Below, one piece after another: positions 37,070 to 44,757 of a DNA stretch of 64,000 nucleotides. This DNA comes from Nocardia cyriacigeorgica GUH-2. GTDB lineage: Bacteria > Actinomycetota > Actinomycetes > Mycobacteriales > Mycobacteriaceae. Positions within the stretch are counted from its first letter, which is position 1, and each line of letters starts with the position of its first letter. The notes beneath the pieces are model-generated. The model saw only the letters and a program-made list of their open reading frames with translations, was not told the origin of the DNA and made no database searches. Location of the stretch: contig NC_016887.1 in assembly GCF_000284035.1 (NCBI RefSeq), forward strand, positions 3,782,001 through 3,846,000, given 5' to 3'. Both the position numbers and the translations under genes were made by a program.

Positions 37070-37275
37070 CCCGTGGGCGAGCATCGGCCGGTGGCGCTAC
37101 CGGGTCGACGACGAACCGCCATCGAGTCCGCCCGAACCGCCCATATGCGCCACTGATGCCGGGGCCGCTGTGGCACGACGCACCGAGCCTGGAAGCGATT
37201 GCACCGAATCACGATTCGCGCGCGCCCCACGGGAAATACTCTCGACAGCGACAGCGAACCGCGGGAGGTACACCG

Positions 37276-37749
37276 ATGACGACGATGTCGATGCTCGGCG
37301 AAGTGCGACCGGAACACGATTGCCCCGACGAGCTGGTCCTGCTGCACTACCTGCGCTCGTTCCGGCATCCGGTGCTCGAGGTCTGGGCGGCATGCACCGA
37401 GCCCCGCCAGCTCGTGCGCTGGTTCGGCGCGGTCTCCGGCACCGGCACCGACCTCGTCATCGAACCCGCCGACGGCCCCGTCCCCGGCCCCCTCACCGTC
37501 CACGTCGCCCACTGCTCGGCCCCCAACGACCTCCACGCCCAGGTAGACGACGGCACCCTCGAACTACACCTGAGCCAGGTCGGCGTAGTCACCAACCTCG
37601 AACTCATCCGCCGCCACGTCCACCCCGAGGATGCCGCCACAATCGGCCCCCGCTGGCAATACCTCCTCGACCGCTTCACCGCCTACCTGAACACCCAACC
37701 CATGCCCCAGTGGCGCGATTACACCGACCTGGCCGGCGAATACCGCTGA
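37276..37749 (+). CDS. SRPBCC/AHSA1-like domain protein
   Basis: A 157-residue protein of the START/SRPBCC ligand-binding fold. The opening LHYLRSFRHPVLEVWAACTEPRQLVRWFG is the usual AHSA1-type first strand and helix, and a C-terminal helix ends ALLDRF-like (YLLDRFTAYLN). The middle is shorter than average. The ATG at 37276 follows GGGAGGT. Function unknown; such proteins bind hydrophobic small molecules or Hsp90-like partners. Its end converges with the Rpn tail gene after 10 nt. Confidence 0.75.
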   Translation: MTTMSMLGEVRPEHDCPDELVLLHYLRSFRHPVLEVWAACTEPRQLVRWFGAVSGTGTDLVIEPADGPVPGPLTVHVAHCSAPNDLHAQVDDGTLELHLSQVGVVTNLELIRRHVHPEDAATIGPRWQYLLDRFTAYLNTQPMPQWRDYTDLAGEYR

Positions 37750-37759
37750 GCGCGGCGGC

Positions 37760-37957
37760 TCAGGCGAAGACGTCCTCGAGTGTCGAAGCCGTCAGAATCC
37801 GCGGCTCCCACACCAACAGCTGACCCGGATCAGCCGCCCGAACAGCCGACACGACACCTGGCGGAAGCTGACCGAACTTCACCCCCAACAATCGGAGCAG
37901 CACCTCACGCTGCCCACGCACCTCCCCCTGCGCCATCAGCCGTTCAGCCGTAGTCAC
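37760..37957 (-). CDS. Stand-alone copy of the Rpn C-terminal tail (RpnS-like)
   Basis: A 65-residue frame that repeats the last 65 residues of the neighbouring rpn gene with divergence: both read VTTAERLMAQGEVRGQ, then LL...KFG.LP.GVV.AVRAA.P..L..W..R.LTASTL.DVFA. I start it at GTG 37957, the exact counterpart of the internal GTG of rpn, 7 nt after the rpn stop; an ATG at 37978 gives 72 residues. It lies in another frame from rpn, so it is a separate protein. Its closest functional analogy is the small RpnS protein that restrains Rpn nucleases. Independent function is inference. Confidence 0.6.
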   Translation of the reverse strand: MTTAERLMAQGEVRGQREVLLRLLGVKFGQLPPGVVSAVRAADPGQLLVWEPRILTASTLEDVFA

Positions 37958-38171
37958 GATCGCCTCACGCGAACACATCGTCCAACGTCGACGCCGTCAG
38001 AACTCGCAGCGCCCACATCCGCAGCTCGGCAGGACCAGCCGCCCGAACAGCCTCCACGACCCCCACCGGCAGCCGACCGAACTTGAACTCCAGCTGATCG
38101 AGCAGCACCGAGCACTGGCCACGCACCTCCCCCTGCGCCATCAGCCGTTCAGCCGTAGTCACGATCGCCTC
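37914..38171. repeat. 205-bp tandem duplication with 53-bp identical core
   Basis: Positions 37914-37966 and 38119-38171 are identical over 53 bp, and the similarity continues at protein level on either side with a period of 205 bp. Since 205 is not a multiple of three, the extra copy falls outside the rpn frame behind its stop codon. The identical block encodes the start of the tail protein on the minus strand; the rest has diverged, which implies selection or gene conversion on the core. Confidence 0.8.
37965..38162 (-). CDS. Internal in-frame start inside rpn, putative RpnS
   Basis: Inside rpn, AAGGAGG (minus strand, 38174-38168) stands 5 nt before GTG 38162, in frame with rpn codon 270. 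This would give a 65-residue C-terminal protein (VTTAERLMAQGEVRGQ...DVFA). A consensus ribosome site inside a coding sequence at exactly this position matches what is known for E. coli rpn genes, where a short C-terminal product blocks the full-length toxin. The site is seen; its use is inferred. Confidence 0.55.
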   Translation of the reverse strand: MTTAERLMAQGEVRGQCSVLLDQLEFKFGRLPVGVVEAVRAAGPAELRMWALRVLTASTLDDVFA

Positions 38172-38969
38172 CTTAGCGCGTGGACCGAGTTGTTCGATCA
38201 CCTGGTCCAGATCGTTTTCTGGAGTATCTCCGACTATCAGCAGATAGCGGAAGTGCACTTTCAGGTCGGTGGGTGGGTGTTGTTGTGATTCGAGGATCCG
38301 CAGGTCATCGACCAGTATCAGCATATCGTGACCGAGGTTGGTATTGCCCGGTGCGATCTTGTGCAGCATCAGCATCACCCGGGTCTCGGGGGTGAGGTCG
38401 CGGGCGCGGAGGGCGACCAGGTCGAGGGCGGCGACGTCGTCGAGGAGGAATTCGAAGCGCGGCAGGTAGCGCCGCATGTCCTCGTCGGCCACCGGATCGA
38501 GGTCGATCAGGTCGCCCAGGTCGGTGGGTGCGGCCCATGCGCGTGGCTCACCGCTGTGCACCACCAGCGGGATCACCGGCGGCAGCTTCTCGTACTCGGC
38601 CGCGCCGCGGGTCTTGCGTCGCTCTTGCCGACGGCGTTCCTGCACTTCCCTGCGGTGCTGATTCCAGATCTGCACCACGTACTCGAGCATGCGCAGCGCC
38701 ATGAATCGGTCGTTGCTGGATTGGTGCTCGATCAGCAGATAGATGTAGGCGTCGCGACCGTCGAAGCGGGCCCGGTAGAGCAGGTCGCTGTATCGGGACC
38801 GCAGTTCGTCCGATACGAAGGTTCCGGGCTGCAACGCCAGTGTGCCCCAATCGATCCGGGCCGTGATCGCCGCCGGTAGCGCGGCCCGCAGCTCGGATTC
38901 CGCGTTCTCGGCACGCGCGAGGACTTGACGGAAGTACGCGTCGTGCGGGTTCGACGGCGGAGTGGTCAC
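37965..38969 (-). CDS. rpn: Rpn-family recombination-promoting nuclease/putative transposase
   Basis: A 334-residue PD-(D/E)XK-fold protein of the Rpn/YhgA group. The nuclease core reads HDAYFRQVLAR near the start, then Asp62 (YSDLLYRARFDG) and Glu81/Gln83 in LLIEHQSSNDRF, and it has YVVQIWNQH. In E. coli, Rpn proteins are DNases linked to recombination and phage defence. GTG 38969 is chosen because it places HDAYF at the usual distance; the ribosome site is weak, so the start is uncertain. The C-terminal 65 residues can also be made from an internal start and are duplicated downstream. Confidence 0.82.
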   Translation of the reverse strand: MTTPPSNPHDAYFRQVLARAENAESELRAALPAAITARIDWGTLALQPGTFVSDELRSRYSDLLYRARFDGRDAYIYLLIEHQSSNDRFMALRMLEYVVQIWNQHRREVQERRRQERRKTRGAAEYEKLPPVIPLVVHSGEPRAWAAPTDLGDLIDLDPVADEDMRRYLPRFEFLLDDVAALDLVALRARDLTPETRVMLMLHKIAPGNTNLGHDMLILVDDLRILESQQHPPTDLKVHFRYLLIVGDTPENDLDQVIEQLGPRAKEAIVTTAERLMAQGEVRGQCSVLLDQLEFKFGRLPVGVVEAVRAAGPAELRMWALRVLTASTLDDVFA

Positions 38970-39204
38970 AGCGCGCGAAGCTACGCGCCACCACTGACAG
39001 ATAACGAATCGGATACGGCGTTTCGCCGACACGGCACGGCGATGCGCGGATTCGGCTGGGCAGTAGCCTGTTTCGGGTCGCCTAACTACCGCTGGCCGCC
39101 CGATCCGCCACACCCAATTCAGTGGCCGCCCACCCGGCGAGCAGCGTCACCGCATCGGCGGCCGGCGTGCCGGGCTGCGGGCTGCGTAACCGCGCACCCA
39201 CACA

Positions 39205-39634
39205 TCACCCGGCCACCAGCCCGAGCTGCCGGAACAACCCCGCATCATCGAGGCGCCCCCACCGTTCTACGATGCGCTCGCCCTCGATGCGGAAGATCTG
39301 GATGCCGGTGAGCACGAGGGTCCGGCCGGTGGGCGCGGCGCCCATGAGTTCGCCGCGGTGGGTGCCGCTGGCGGTGAATCGTTCCACGACCAGGTCGTCT
39401 TCGGCGATGAGCTGGTCGATCTCGCTGTGCCAGCCGGGCAGCGCCTCGCGGAACATCGCCGCGGCGAGTCGCAGTCCTTCGCGACCCTCCGGTGCGCCGG
39501 GGAACGGCGGATCGTGGTTGACGAAGTCGGGGTGCACCGTACCGGTCGACGGCGCCGAGGTCGCCTTTGGTGAACAGTTCCTGGATGAACGTGTCCACGA
39601 GCTGCTTGTTCTGAGTGGTGTTGTTGCTGGTCAT
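39205..39634 (-). pseudogene. Frameshifted SnoaL/ester-cyclase-like gene
   Basis: A SnoaL-like (NTF2-fold) polyketide-cyclase/ester-cyclase gene split into two frames. From ATG 39634 one reads TTQNKQLVDTFIQELFTKGDLGAVDRY; the protein then continues in another frame as VHPDFVNHDPPFPGAPEGREGLRLAA to LFRQLGLVAG (stop at 39205). Removing one G near 39537-39541 (minus strand TACGGTGCAC) joins them as RYVHPDF, which matches the usual family sequence. It is either a true recent frameshift or a base-call error. It is divergent from a LuxR-type regulator. Confidence 0.75.
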
Positions 39635-39668
39635 GGTCTGATCGTGGAGCGGTTGCGGTGCGGCGGCC

Positions 39669-39697
39669 ATCCCACGTTGTTGGGATCCGATCGGATC
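39669..39697. promoter_or_regulatory. Palindromes between SnoaL-like gene and LuxR regulator
   Basis: Two inverted repeats overlap in this short divergent promoter region: ATCCCA-CGTTGT-TGGGAT (39669-39686) and the perfect 14-mer GATCCGATCGGATC (39684-39697), which ends 17 nt before the regulator's GTG. They may be the regulator's own binding site. Confidence 0.45.
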
Positions 39698-39714
39698 GGG
39701 CCGATACTGGAGCT

Positions 39715-40809
39715 GTGCCCAGGGCGGCGAGCACGACCCGTGCCGTGCATGACCTGGTCCGCCATTGCCATGGCGGACTGGATCCACCCGAGCTGCCTCA
39801 GCAGTTGCTGCGGTCGGTGCGCCGGCTGCTGCCGGTGGAATCCGCCTTCTTCGCCACCGCCGATCCCGAGACGTTGTTGTTCACCGGCTCGTATGCCGAG
39901 CAGCCGCTCGATTCCGTCGCGCCACTGTTCCTCGACAACGAGTTCAGCGGCAAGGACGTCAACCGTTTCGCGGCCCTGGCCCTCTCCCCCACGCACGTCG
40001 CCTCGCTGGACGCCGCCACGCATTTCGACCGCGCCGCCAGCGGCCGCTACCGCGACATCATGCGTCCGTTGGGTCTCGGTGACGAACTGCGCGCCGCCCT
40101 GGTCGCGGGCTCGCATTGCTGGGGCTATTTGTGTCTGCACCGAGCCGACGATCCGCTCGGCTTCACTCGCGCCGAGACCGAGCTGATCGCGAGCGTCGGC
40201 CCGCATCTCGCGCACGCGCTGCGCCGCGCCATACTGCTGACCGGTTCCACGGCCGGCGCCGCCGATGAACCGGGCGTCGTACTGCTCGCCGAAAATCTCA
40301 GCCTCGTGGCGGTGACTCCGGAGGCCGAGCACCTGCTGTCGCTGGTCGAGCAGCTCCGACCGAGCTCGCTGCCACTACCCGCGCCGGTCTACGCGGTCGC
40401 CATGGCGTTGCGTTCGATCGAGCAGGGCACCGCGCTGCCGCAGACCCTGCCCACCAGCCGCGTCCGTGCCCGCGACGGACGCTGGCTCACCCTCTACGCG
40501 TCCCGCCTCTCCGGCCCGCCGGGCGAGCAGAGCATCAGTGTCGTCATCAAGACCGCCGAGCCCGCCGCCACCGTCCCGCTCCTGCTGTCGGCCTACGGCC
40601 TGAGCCCGCGCGAGGCGGAGGTGGCCCGGCTGGTGTTGCGCGGCAGCTCGACCCAGCACATCTCCGAGTCGCTGCATATCTCCCGGCACACCGTCCAGGA
40701 CCATCTCAAAGCTGTCTTCGACAAGGTCGGCGTGCGCAGCCGCCGCGACCTCGTCGGCGTACTCCTCCGACCGCCCGCCCCGGCGCCCGGCGACGGGTCG
40801 ACCACGTAG
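39715..40809 (+). CDS. LuxR-type regulator with GAF-like sensor domain
   Basis: A 364-residue regulator. The C-terminal LuxR HTH is clear: LSPREAEVARLVLRGSSTQH, ISESLHISRHTVQDHLKAVF, then DKVGVRSRRDL. The N-terminal two thirds look like a GAF/PAS-type ligand-binding region. No receiver or ATPase domain is present. The GTG 39715 follows GGAG and excludes a doubtful N-terminal extension. It is divergent from the SnoaL-like pseudogene, which it may have controlled. Confidence 0.87.
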   Translation: MPRAASTTRAVHDLVRHCHGGLDPPELPQQLLRSVRRLLPVESAFFATADPETLLFTGSYAEQPLDSVAPLFLDNEFSGKDVNRFAALALSPTHVASLDAATHFDRAASGRYRDIMRPLGLGDELRAALVAGSHCWGYLCLHRADDPLGFTRAETELIASVGPHLAHALRRAILLTGSTAGAADEPGVVLLAENLSLVAVTPEAEHLLSLVEQLRPSSLPLPAPVYAVAMALRSIEQGTALPQTLPTSRVRARDGRWLTLYASRLSGPPGEQSISVVIKTAEPAATVPLLLSAYGLSPREAEVARLVLRGSSTQHISESLHISRHTVQDHLKAVFDKVGVRSRRDLVGVLLRPPAPAPGDGSTT

Positions 40810-40811
40810 AC

Positions 40812-40847
40812 CGGAGACCGACGCCACCGCGACTCCGCCGGTCTCCG
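40812..40847. terminator. Weak hairpin after LuxR regulator
   Basis: CGGAGACCG (40812-40820) and CGGTCTCCG (40839-40847) can pair across 18 nt, just after the regulator's stop and before the convergent endolysin-like gene. The long loop makes it a modest terminator candidate. Confidence 0.4.
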
Positions 40848-40903
40848 CCCCGCGCCAGAACAGTGAGGCCCGGAACTTCGTTCCTGCCAACAGGATTCGC
40901 CTG

Positions 40904-42313
40904 TCAGGCTGAAGGGTTTCCGAACCCTTCGATGCCCAGCTTCTCGCCGATCGCGGCGAGCGCCTCGACGACGGTGCGCCCGCCGAGGGCTTCCCAGCCG
41001 GGGAAGTCCGCCCCGCGCGAGGTGTCGGGCCCGGCGACCTGATCGAGGGTCAGGCCGACGTGCTTGTCGAGGTAGTGCAGCAACGTGCCGACGGTGACGG
41101 TGTCGCCTCGGTAGTTGGTGAGGGTTTCTTCGAGGAAGGACATGTCAGCTCCATTCGCGTACTTGGTGATTGCCGCCGAGAAGACGTCCCAGGGGAAGTT
41201 CGGCCCGACGTCGGTGTGCGAGCCGACGCCGAGCCCTTCGGTGACCGCGTAGTGGTCGGCGACGCCGGGCCGCCCGGCCCCGAGTTCCGCCGGTGAGATG
41301 ATGCGCGCGGGGAAGCCGTAACTGCGGCTGTCCTGCACCGCGAGGTAGGCGGCGACATCGATGGCGCGGCCCATGTTGTCCAGCCACTGCTGCCGCGACC
41401 AGGCCGCGCGGCTGCCGGCGAAGCACAGGTTGATCGAGCGGTTGTTGGCGTCGAGCACCGACCAGGACGCCACATCGGTGGCGATGACGTCGACGACGGT
41501 CACCGAGTTGTCGATGGTGTAGTGGTAGGACACTCCGCTGTTCGGATTCTGCAGGTAGTTCGCCAGCGATTCGGCGGTGCCGTTGCCTTCCTGGGTGTGC
41601 AGCAGCCACCACAGCACCGGCGCCCCCTCGCGCGAATGCCAGTTGGGGGACACGCCGATCTCGTTGATCTCCCGGAACTCGGGCGCCGGCGCCGAACCGG
41701 CCAGCGACCACTGCCCATAATCGGGTTTGAGCACGCTGTTCACATCGACGGTGACCCCGCCGACCTGCCGCGCGTCGATCTCGATCTGATGCATATGCGC
41801 GGCCGGATGATCGACGTTGAGCGCCGGATCTCCCGACCAGTTGTGCTGCCAGAACCACCGCGCCACATCGTCTTCCAGCGCCCATTCGATGCAGCGGGCA
41901 TTGCCGTACATGCCGGTCCATTCGAGCCCGACCACGCTCGCCCAGCCGCGCAGGAACGGTGCGATCAAGTCGTTCCACTGTTGCAAGGTGGGATTCGCGT
42001 CCACCGGTGCGTAGATCGGCCGCCGTGGCGGTCCTCCGGCTTCGGTGTGGTAGCGCACGGCGATCTGGGCGTGATGGACGCCGGCGTCGTAGCCGCCGAG
42101 CCAATCGGAGGTGTCGCCCTTGCCGTACTGGTAGTTGGAGACGATTTCCAGCCCGTGCGCGCGCAACGCGTCGCAATAGTCGCGCCGCAGCGGCTTCGCG
42201 CCGAAGTTGGTGCCCGGCCGGGATTCTGAAAAGTAGCCGATCACTCCGCCGTACCCGGCATCCACGATCGCTTGCGGGTCGATCAGGCTCGCCGAGAAGT
42301 CCAGCAGCTGCAT
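40904..42313 (-). CDS. DUF1906 / N-acetylmuramoyl-L-alanine amidase protein (endolysin-like)
   Basis: A 469-residue two-domain cell-wall hydrolase. Residues 1-210 are a DUF1906 glycoside-hydrolase-like domain (LLDFSASLIDPQAIVDAGY, YAPVDANPT, WTGMYGN). Residues 230-410 resemble amidase_2, with zinc-ligand candidates in WWLLHTQEGNG and GVGSHTDVGPNFPWD. The C-terminal tail (LDKHVGLTLDQVAGPDT, GWEALGGRTVVEALAAIG) is of the kind seen in endolysins of actinobacteriophages. ATG 42313 follows AAGGAGAC. There is no signal peptide, so it would need a holin or leaderless export. No other phage gene is adjacent. Confidence 0.85.
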   Translation of the reverse strand: MQLLDFSASLIDPQAIVDAGYGGVIGYFSESRPGTNFGAKPLRRDYCDALRAHGLEIVSNYQYGKGDTSDWLGGYDAGVHHAQIAVRYHTEAGGPPRRPIYAPVDANPTLQQWNDLIAPFLRGWASVVGLEWTGMYGNARCIEWALEDDVARWFWQHNWSGDPALNVDHPAAHMHQIEIDARQVGGVTVDVNSVLKPDYGQWSLAGSAPAPEFREINEIGVSPNWHSREGAPVLWWLLHTQEGNGTAESLANYLQNPNSGVSYHYTIDNSVTVVDVIATDVASWSVLDANNRSINLCFAGSRAAWSRQQWLDNMGRAIDVAAYLAVQDSRSYGFPARIISPAELGAGRPGVADHYAVTEGLGVGSHTDVGPNFPWDVFSAAITKYANGADMSFLEETLTNYRGDTVTVGTLLHYLDKHVGLTLDQVAGPDTSRGADFPGWEALGGRTVVEALAAIGEKLGIEGFGNPSA

Positions 42314-42816
42314 AACCGTCTCCTTGCTTCCCGTCGAACCGAACTCTGTTGCCATCAACGCCGAAGCGGACGCCACCGGACCAACCGCAACGGCCGTCGA
42401 GTGGCGCCGGGTCGAAATACCCTCTATAACCGCAGCTGAAACCCACTCACGGCGCGCCGCCACGCCTGCGGTACATCAGGATCGCCCCGTCCTGCCGCTG
42501 GGGGAACGCCTCGAGATCCGGCTAACACGATGAAGCTGGAGATACGCTGGGCCCGAACAGCTCTCCTGGCGGCAGGTCGCACCTTTCACGATACGAGCTG
42601 AAAGCCCATCGCAGTCACGATTTGCCACATCGTGTCCGGAAGGCGCTCTCGGCGTTCCGACCACGAGACCTTCCGGGTTGCGGAGGCAGGGATGTGGGCG
42701 GCGGCCGGCAAGTCAGGTCACCGGCCGGGCCGAGGGGTCGGTGTCGACCGCCTCGGCACCATCAAGAGCGCGCCGAGTCAACGGCCACCGCCCAGCTTGC
42801 CGCCGCCGCAGTGGGT
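42314..42816. other. Intergenic region upstream of endolysin-like gene
   Basis: A 503-nt gap between two minus-strand genes. It must hold the promoter of the endolysin-like gene near its left side. Frames on both strands here are short and lack ribosome sites and coding bias; I see no RNA gene or repeat. Confidence 0.45.
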
Positions 42817-43026
42817 TTAGGGCTGCCGGGTGAACCGGCCCTCCGCGATCCCGGTCAAGAAGGCGTCCCACCCGTCCGGGCCGAAGACCAAGGCGGGGCC
42901 GGTGGGGTTCTTCGAGTCGCGCAGGCCGACCATGCCTGAGCCGAGATGGGCAACCTCGACACACTCCTTGCTTCCTGTGCTGCGGGTGCTCTTGAACCAA
43001 ACTGCGTCGGACAGGTCAGATTTCAC
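42817..43026 (-). CDS. DUF397 protein
   Basis: A 69-residue DUF397 protein: VWFKSTRSTGSKECVEVAHL, VGLRDSKNPTGPALVF, WDAFLTGI are the family's three conserved blocks. GTG 43026 overlaps the stop of the XRE gene by 11 nt; a longer start at 43077 lies within that gene. DUF397 genes in actinobacteria nearly always follow an XRE/DUF5753 regulator. The pairs regulate development in Streptomyces (BldB/Scr1-type, proposed toxin-antitoxin-like), but the role here is unknown. Confidence 0.92.
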   Translation of the reverse strand: MKSDLSDAVWFKSTRSTGSKECVEVAHLGSGMVGLRDSKNPTGPALVFGPDGWDAFLTGIAEGRFTRQP

Positions 43027-43906
43027 TGTGCAGCTCCTTGAGTACAGTCTCGATGAGGCTTCGAGTATCGCGCTCATCCAACGCTACGCGTGCGATGTCG
43101 GAGTACGCGGCACGATAGGTTTCGATCTCGAGCGGCTTGTTCAGGTACAAGTCGCCGGTAAAGCCCTCGATGAACACCACTGGCGGCTCGCTCAGCGACG
43201 GGTTCAGGTGCTCCGGGAACTCGATGAACACAAAGTCCTTGTTTATCAGCCCCGCGTGGCTAGGGGTCGCGAACGGCGTTACGCGTATTGACACGTTAGG
43301 CAGCTCACCTGCCTCGATCAAGCGATTGAGTTGCCCGATCATGACCTGCGGTCCGCCGACCCGACGACGCAGCACCGACTCGCACAAGAAGGCGCGGAAC
43401 GTGAAGTTCTCCCGGTCCTGCAGGCGACTCTGCCGCTTCTCGAGCAGTTCGATCTCGCGGTCGAAGTCGATGCGCTGCCGCTGAGTCTTGGCGATCTCCC
43501 ACACCGCTCGCCGATACTCGGCCGTCTGAAGCAGGCCCGGCACCAGCGTCGATTGCCAGGTGATGGTGCCGCGCGCCGACTGTTCGAGGCTGACGTATAC
43601 CTCAACCTCCGGAACCATGGCGTCGACGTATGACTGCCACCACCCCTCCTTCCGCGACTCCTCCGCCAACCACAGCAGCTCGCGCCGGTCACTGTCCTCC
43701 GACTCGTACAGGTCGCACAGCGCGTTGATCACCATCCGCTTGACCTCGCTGCCACGTCCGGATTCCAGCCGCCACAGCGTCTGCGCGCCCAGCTGAACTT
43801 GCTTGGCCGCGAGTGCGCGACTCAATTCGCGTGCCTCACGCAGCTCACGCAGTCGTCGCCCGAGGACCCGTCGCGGCAGGGTCGTTGGGCTCGATTCCGT
43901 CTGCAC
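43016..43906 (-). CDS. XRE-family regulator with DUF5753 domain
   Basis: A 296-residue protein with an N-terminal HTH (LGRRLRELREARELSRALAA, LGAQTLWRLESGRG) and a C-terminal DUF5753 region (TITWQSTLVPGLLQTAEYRRA, VLRRRVGGPQVMIGQL, VRVTPFATPSHAGL). Such proteins partner DUF397 products. The HTH helix 2 is slightly unusual (ALAAKQVQLGAQTLW rather than SQ..LA). It is translationally coupled to the downstream DUF397 gene. An inverted repeat lies 48 nt upstream. Confidence 0.92.
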   Translation of the reverse strand: MQTESSPTTLPRRVLGRRLRELREARELSRALAAKQVQLGAQTLWRLESGRGSEVKRMVINALCDLYESEDSDRRELLWLAEESRKEGWWQSYVDAMVPEVEVYVSLEQSARGTITWQSTLVPGLLQTAEYRRAVWEIAKTQRQRIDFDREIELLEKRQSRLQDRENFTFRAFLCESVLRRRVGGPQVMIGQLNRLIEAGELPNVSIRVTPFATPSHAGLINKDFVFIEFPEHLNPSLSEPPVVFIEGFTGDLYLNKPLEIETYRAAYSDIARVALDERDTRSLIETVLKELHSEI

Positions 43907-43953
43907 GGATACCGCCTTTCGTTAGCTTCGCTCACCGTCATGTCAGATTGAAT

Positions 43954-43985
43954 GGAACGGTCAGTTAGTTTGTAGAAACCGTTCC
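43954..43985. promoter_or_regulatory. Inverted repeat upstream of XRE gene
   Basis: GGAACGGT (43954-43961) and ACCGTTCC (43978-43985) form a perfect 8-bp inverted repeat with a 16-nt AT-rich spacer, in the divergent region between the XRE gene and the small-gene cluster. It could be an XRE binding site controlling both directions. Confidence 0.5.
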
Positions 43986-44193
43986 GGGTGGATCAATTTC
44001 ATTGTGCGCCAATCTCATCCGGACACGCCAGATGTACAACATTTCGGTGTTTACTTACTTCGTGTCCGGCGGCGAATAGGACCGCGCACCGCGGCCGATG
44101 CCCCTCCGCACGGTGTCGCGTCCCGCCGTCCCACGGTGCGCCGCCGGACACGTTCATTCTCCTGTGATTCGAAAAAAGCGAGAGGTGCCAACA

Positions 44194-44379
44194 ATGTTCG
44201 GAGTGCCCGTGACCGATCACCAGCGTCTGCCGTCGATGACCGTCGCCGGGGCGCATCGGGTGATGCAGGTGCATATCGACTGCCTCGTGTCGGTGTGCCC
44301 GATCAAGCAGCAGGCCAAGGCGCGCCTGGTGGCCGACCGTCGCATGGTGCCCGCCGACCGTCCGCACATGGGCTTCTGA
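44194..44379 (+). CDS. Small protein, first of three-gene cluster
   Basis: A 61-residue protein of no recognised family, starting MFGVPVTDHQRLPS after an AGAGGTG site. It contains VHIDCLVSVCPIKQQAKARL, with two Cys five residues apart, and is basic. There is no signal peptide or membrane helix. The next small gene follows after 22 nt with its own strong ribosome site. Coding bias and arrangement support it as real; function unknown. Confidence 0.6.
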   Translation: MFGVPVTDHQRLPSMTVAGAHRVMQVHIDCLVSVCPIKQQAKARLVADRRMVPADRPHMGF

Positions 44380-44401
44380 GCCCGCCGCCCCGGAGGTACG
44401 T

Positions 44402-44566
44402 ATGCGCAAGCCACTGCCGCGCCGCATTCCCGGCGAGTCGGGCGTCCCGTCGTCGGAATACCCCCTGAACTGCCCGATCATCACCGATACTCGAGCATTG
44501 ACCCGCTTCGCCGACGCCCTGCGCAACTGGCAGCCCGACACCGAGAACAGGAGCCGAGCCCAGTGA
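44402..44566 (+). CDS. Small protein, second of three-gene cluster
   Basis: A 54-residue protein: ATG 44402 lies 5 nt after CGGAGG, and the stop overlaps the GTG of the next gene (GTGA). It starts MRKPLPRRIPGESG and ends TDTRALTRFADALRNW plus a hydrophilic tail. No family recognised. It is real mainly on account of the ribosome site, GC3 bias and overlap on its downstream side. Confidence 0.6.
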   Translation: MRKPLPRRIPGESGVPSSEYPLNCPIITDTRALTRFADALRNWQPDTENRSRAQ

Positions 44567-44757
44567 CCGAGCACCCGCCCACCGACCCGGCGACCACCGC
44601 CCGCCTCGGCTTCCTCACCCGCCGCGCCCATCGCGCCGGCTACCACCTCATCGCCCATCCCGAGGACGGCGGGTGGGCTCTGCTGGACGCCGCCGATGGT
44701 GTCGAGCTGTTCTCGGCCGACTGTCTCGGCGACATCGAAAAATACTTGAGCGAATAA
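44563..44757 (+). CDS. Small protein, third of three-gene cluster
   Basis: A 64-residue acidic-tailed protein: TARLGFLTRRAHRAGYHLIA, then GGWALLDAADGVELF and DCLGDIEKYLSE. The pattern of a helix followed by two strands (W-L-L-D, V-E-L-F) resembles small stand-alone domains found near XRE/DUF397 genes in actinobacteria, but I cannot name a family. GTG 44563 overlaps the preceding stop. No membrane segment is present. Confidence 0.6.
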   Translation: MTEHPPTDPATTARLGFLTRRAHRAGYHLIAHPEDGGWALLDAADGVELFSADCLGDIEKYLSE

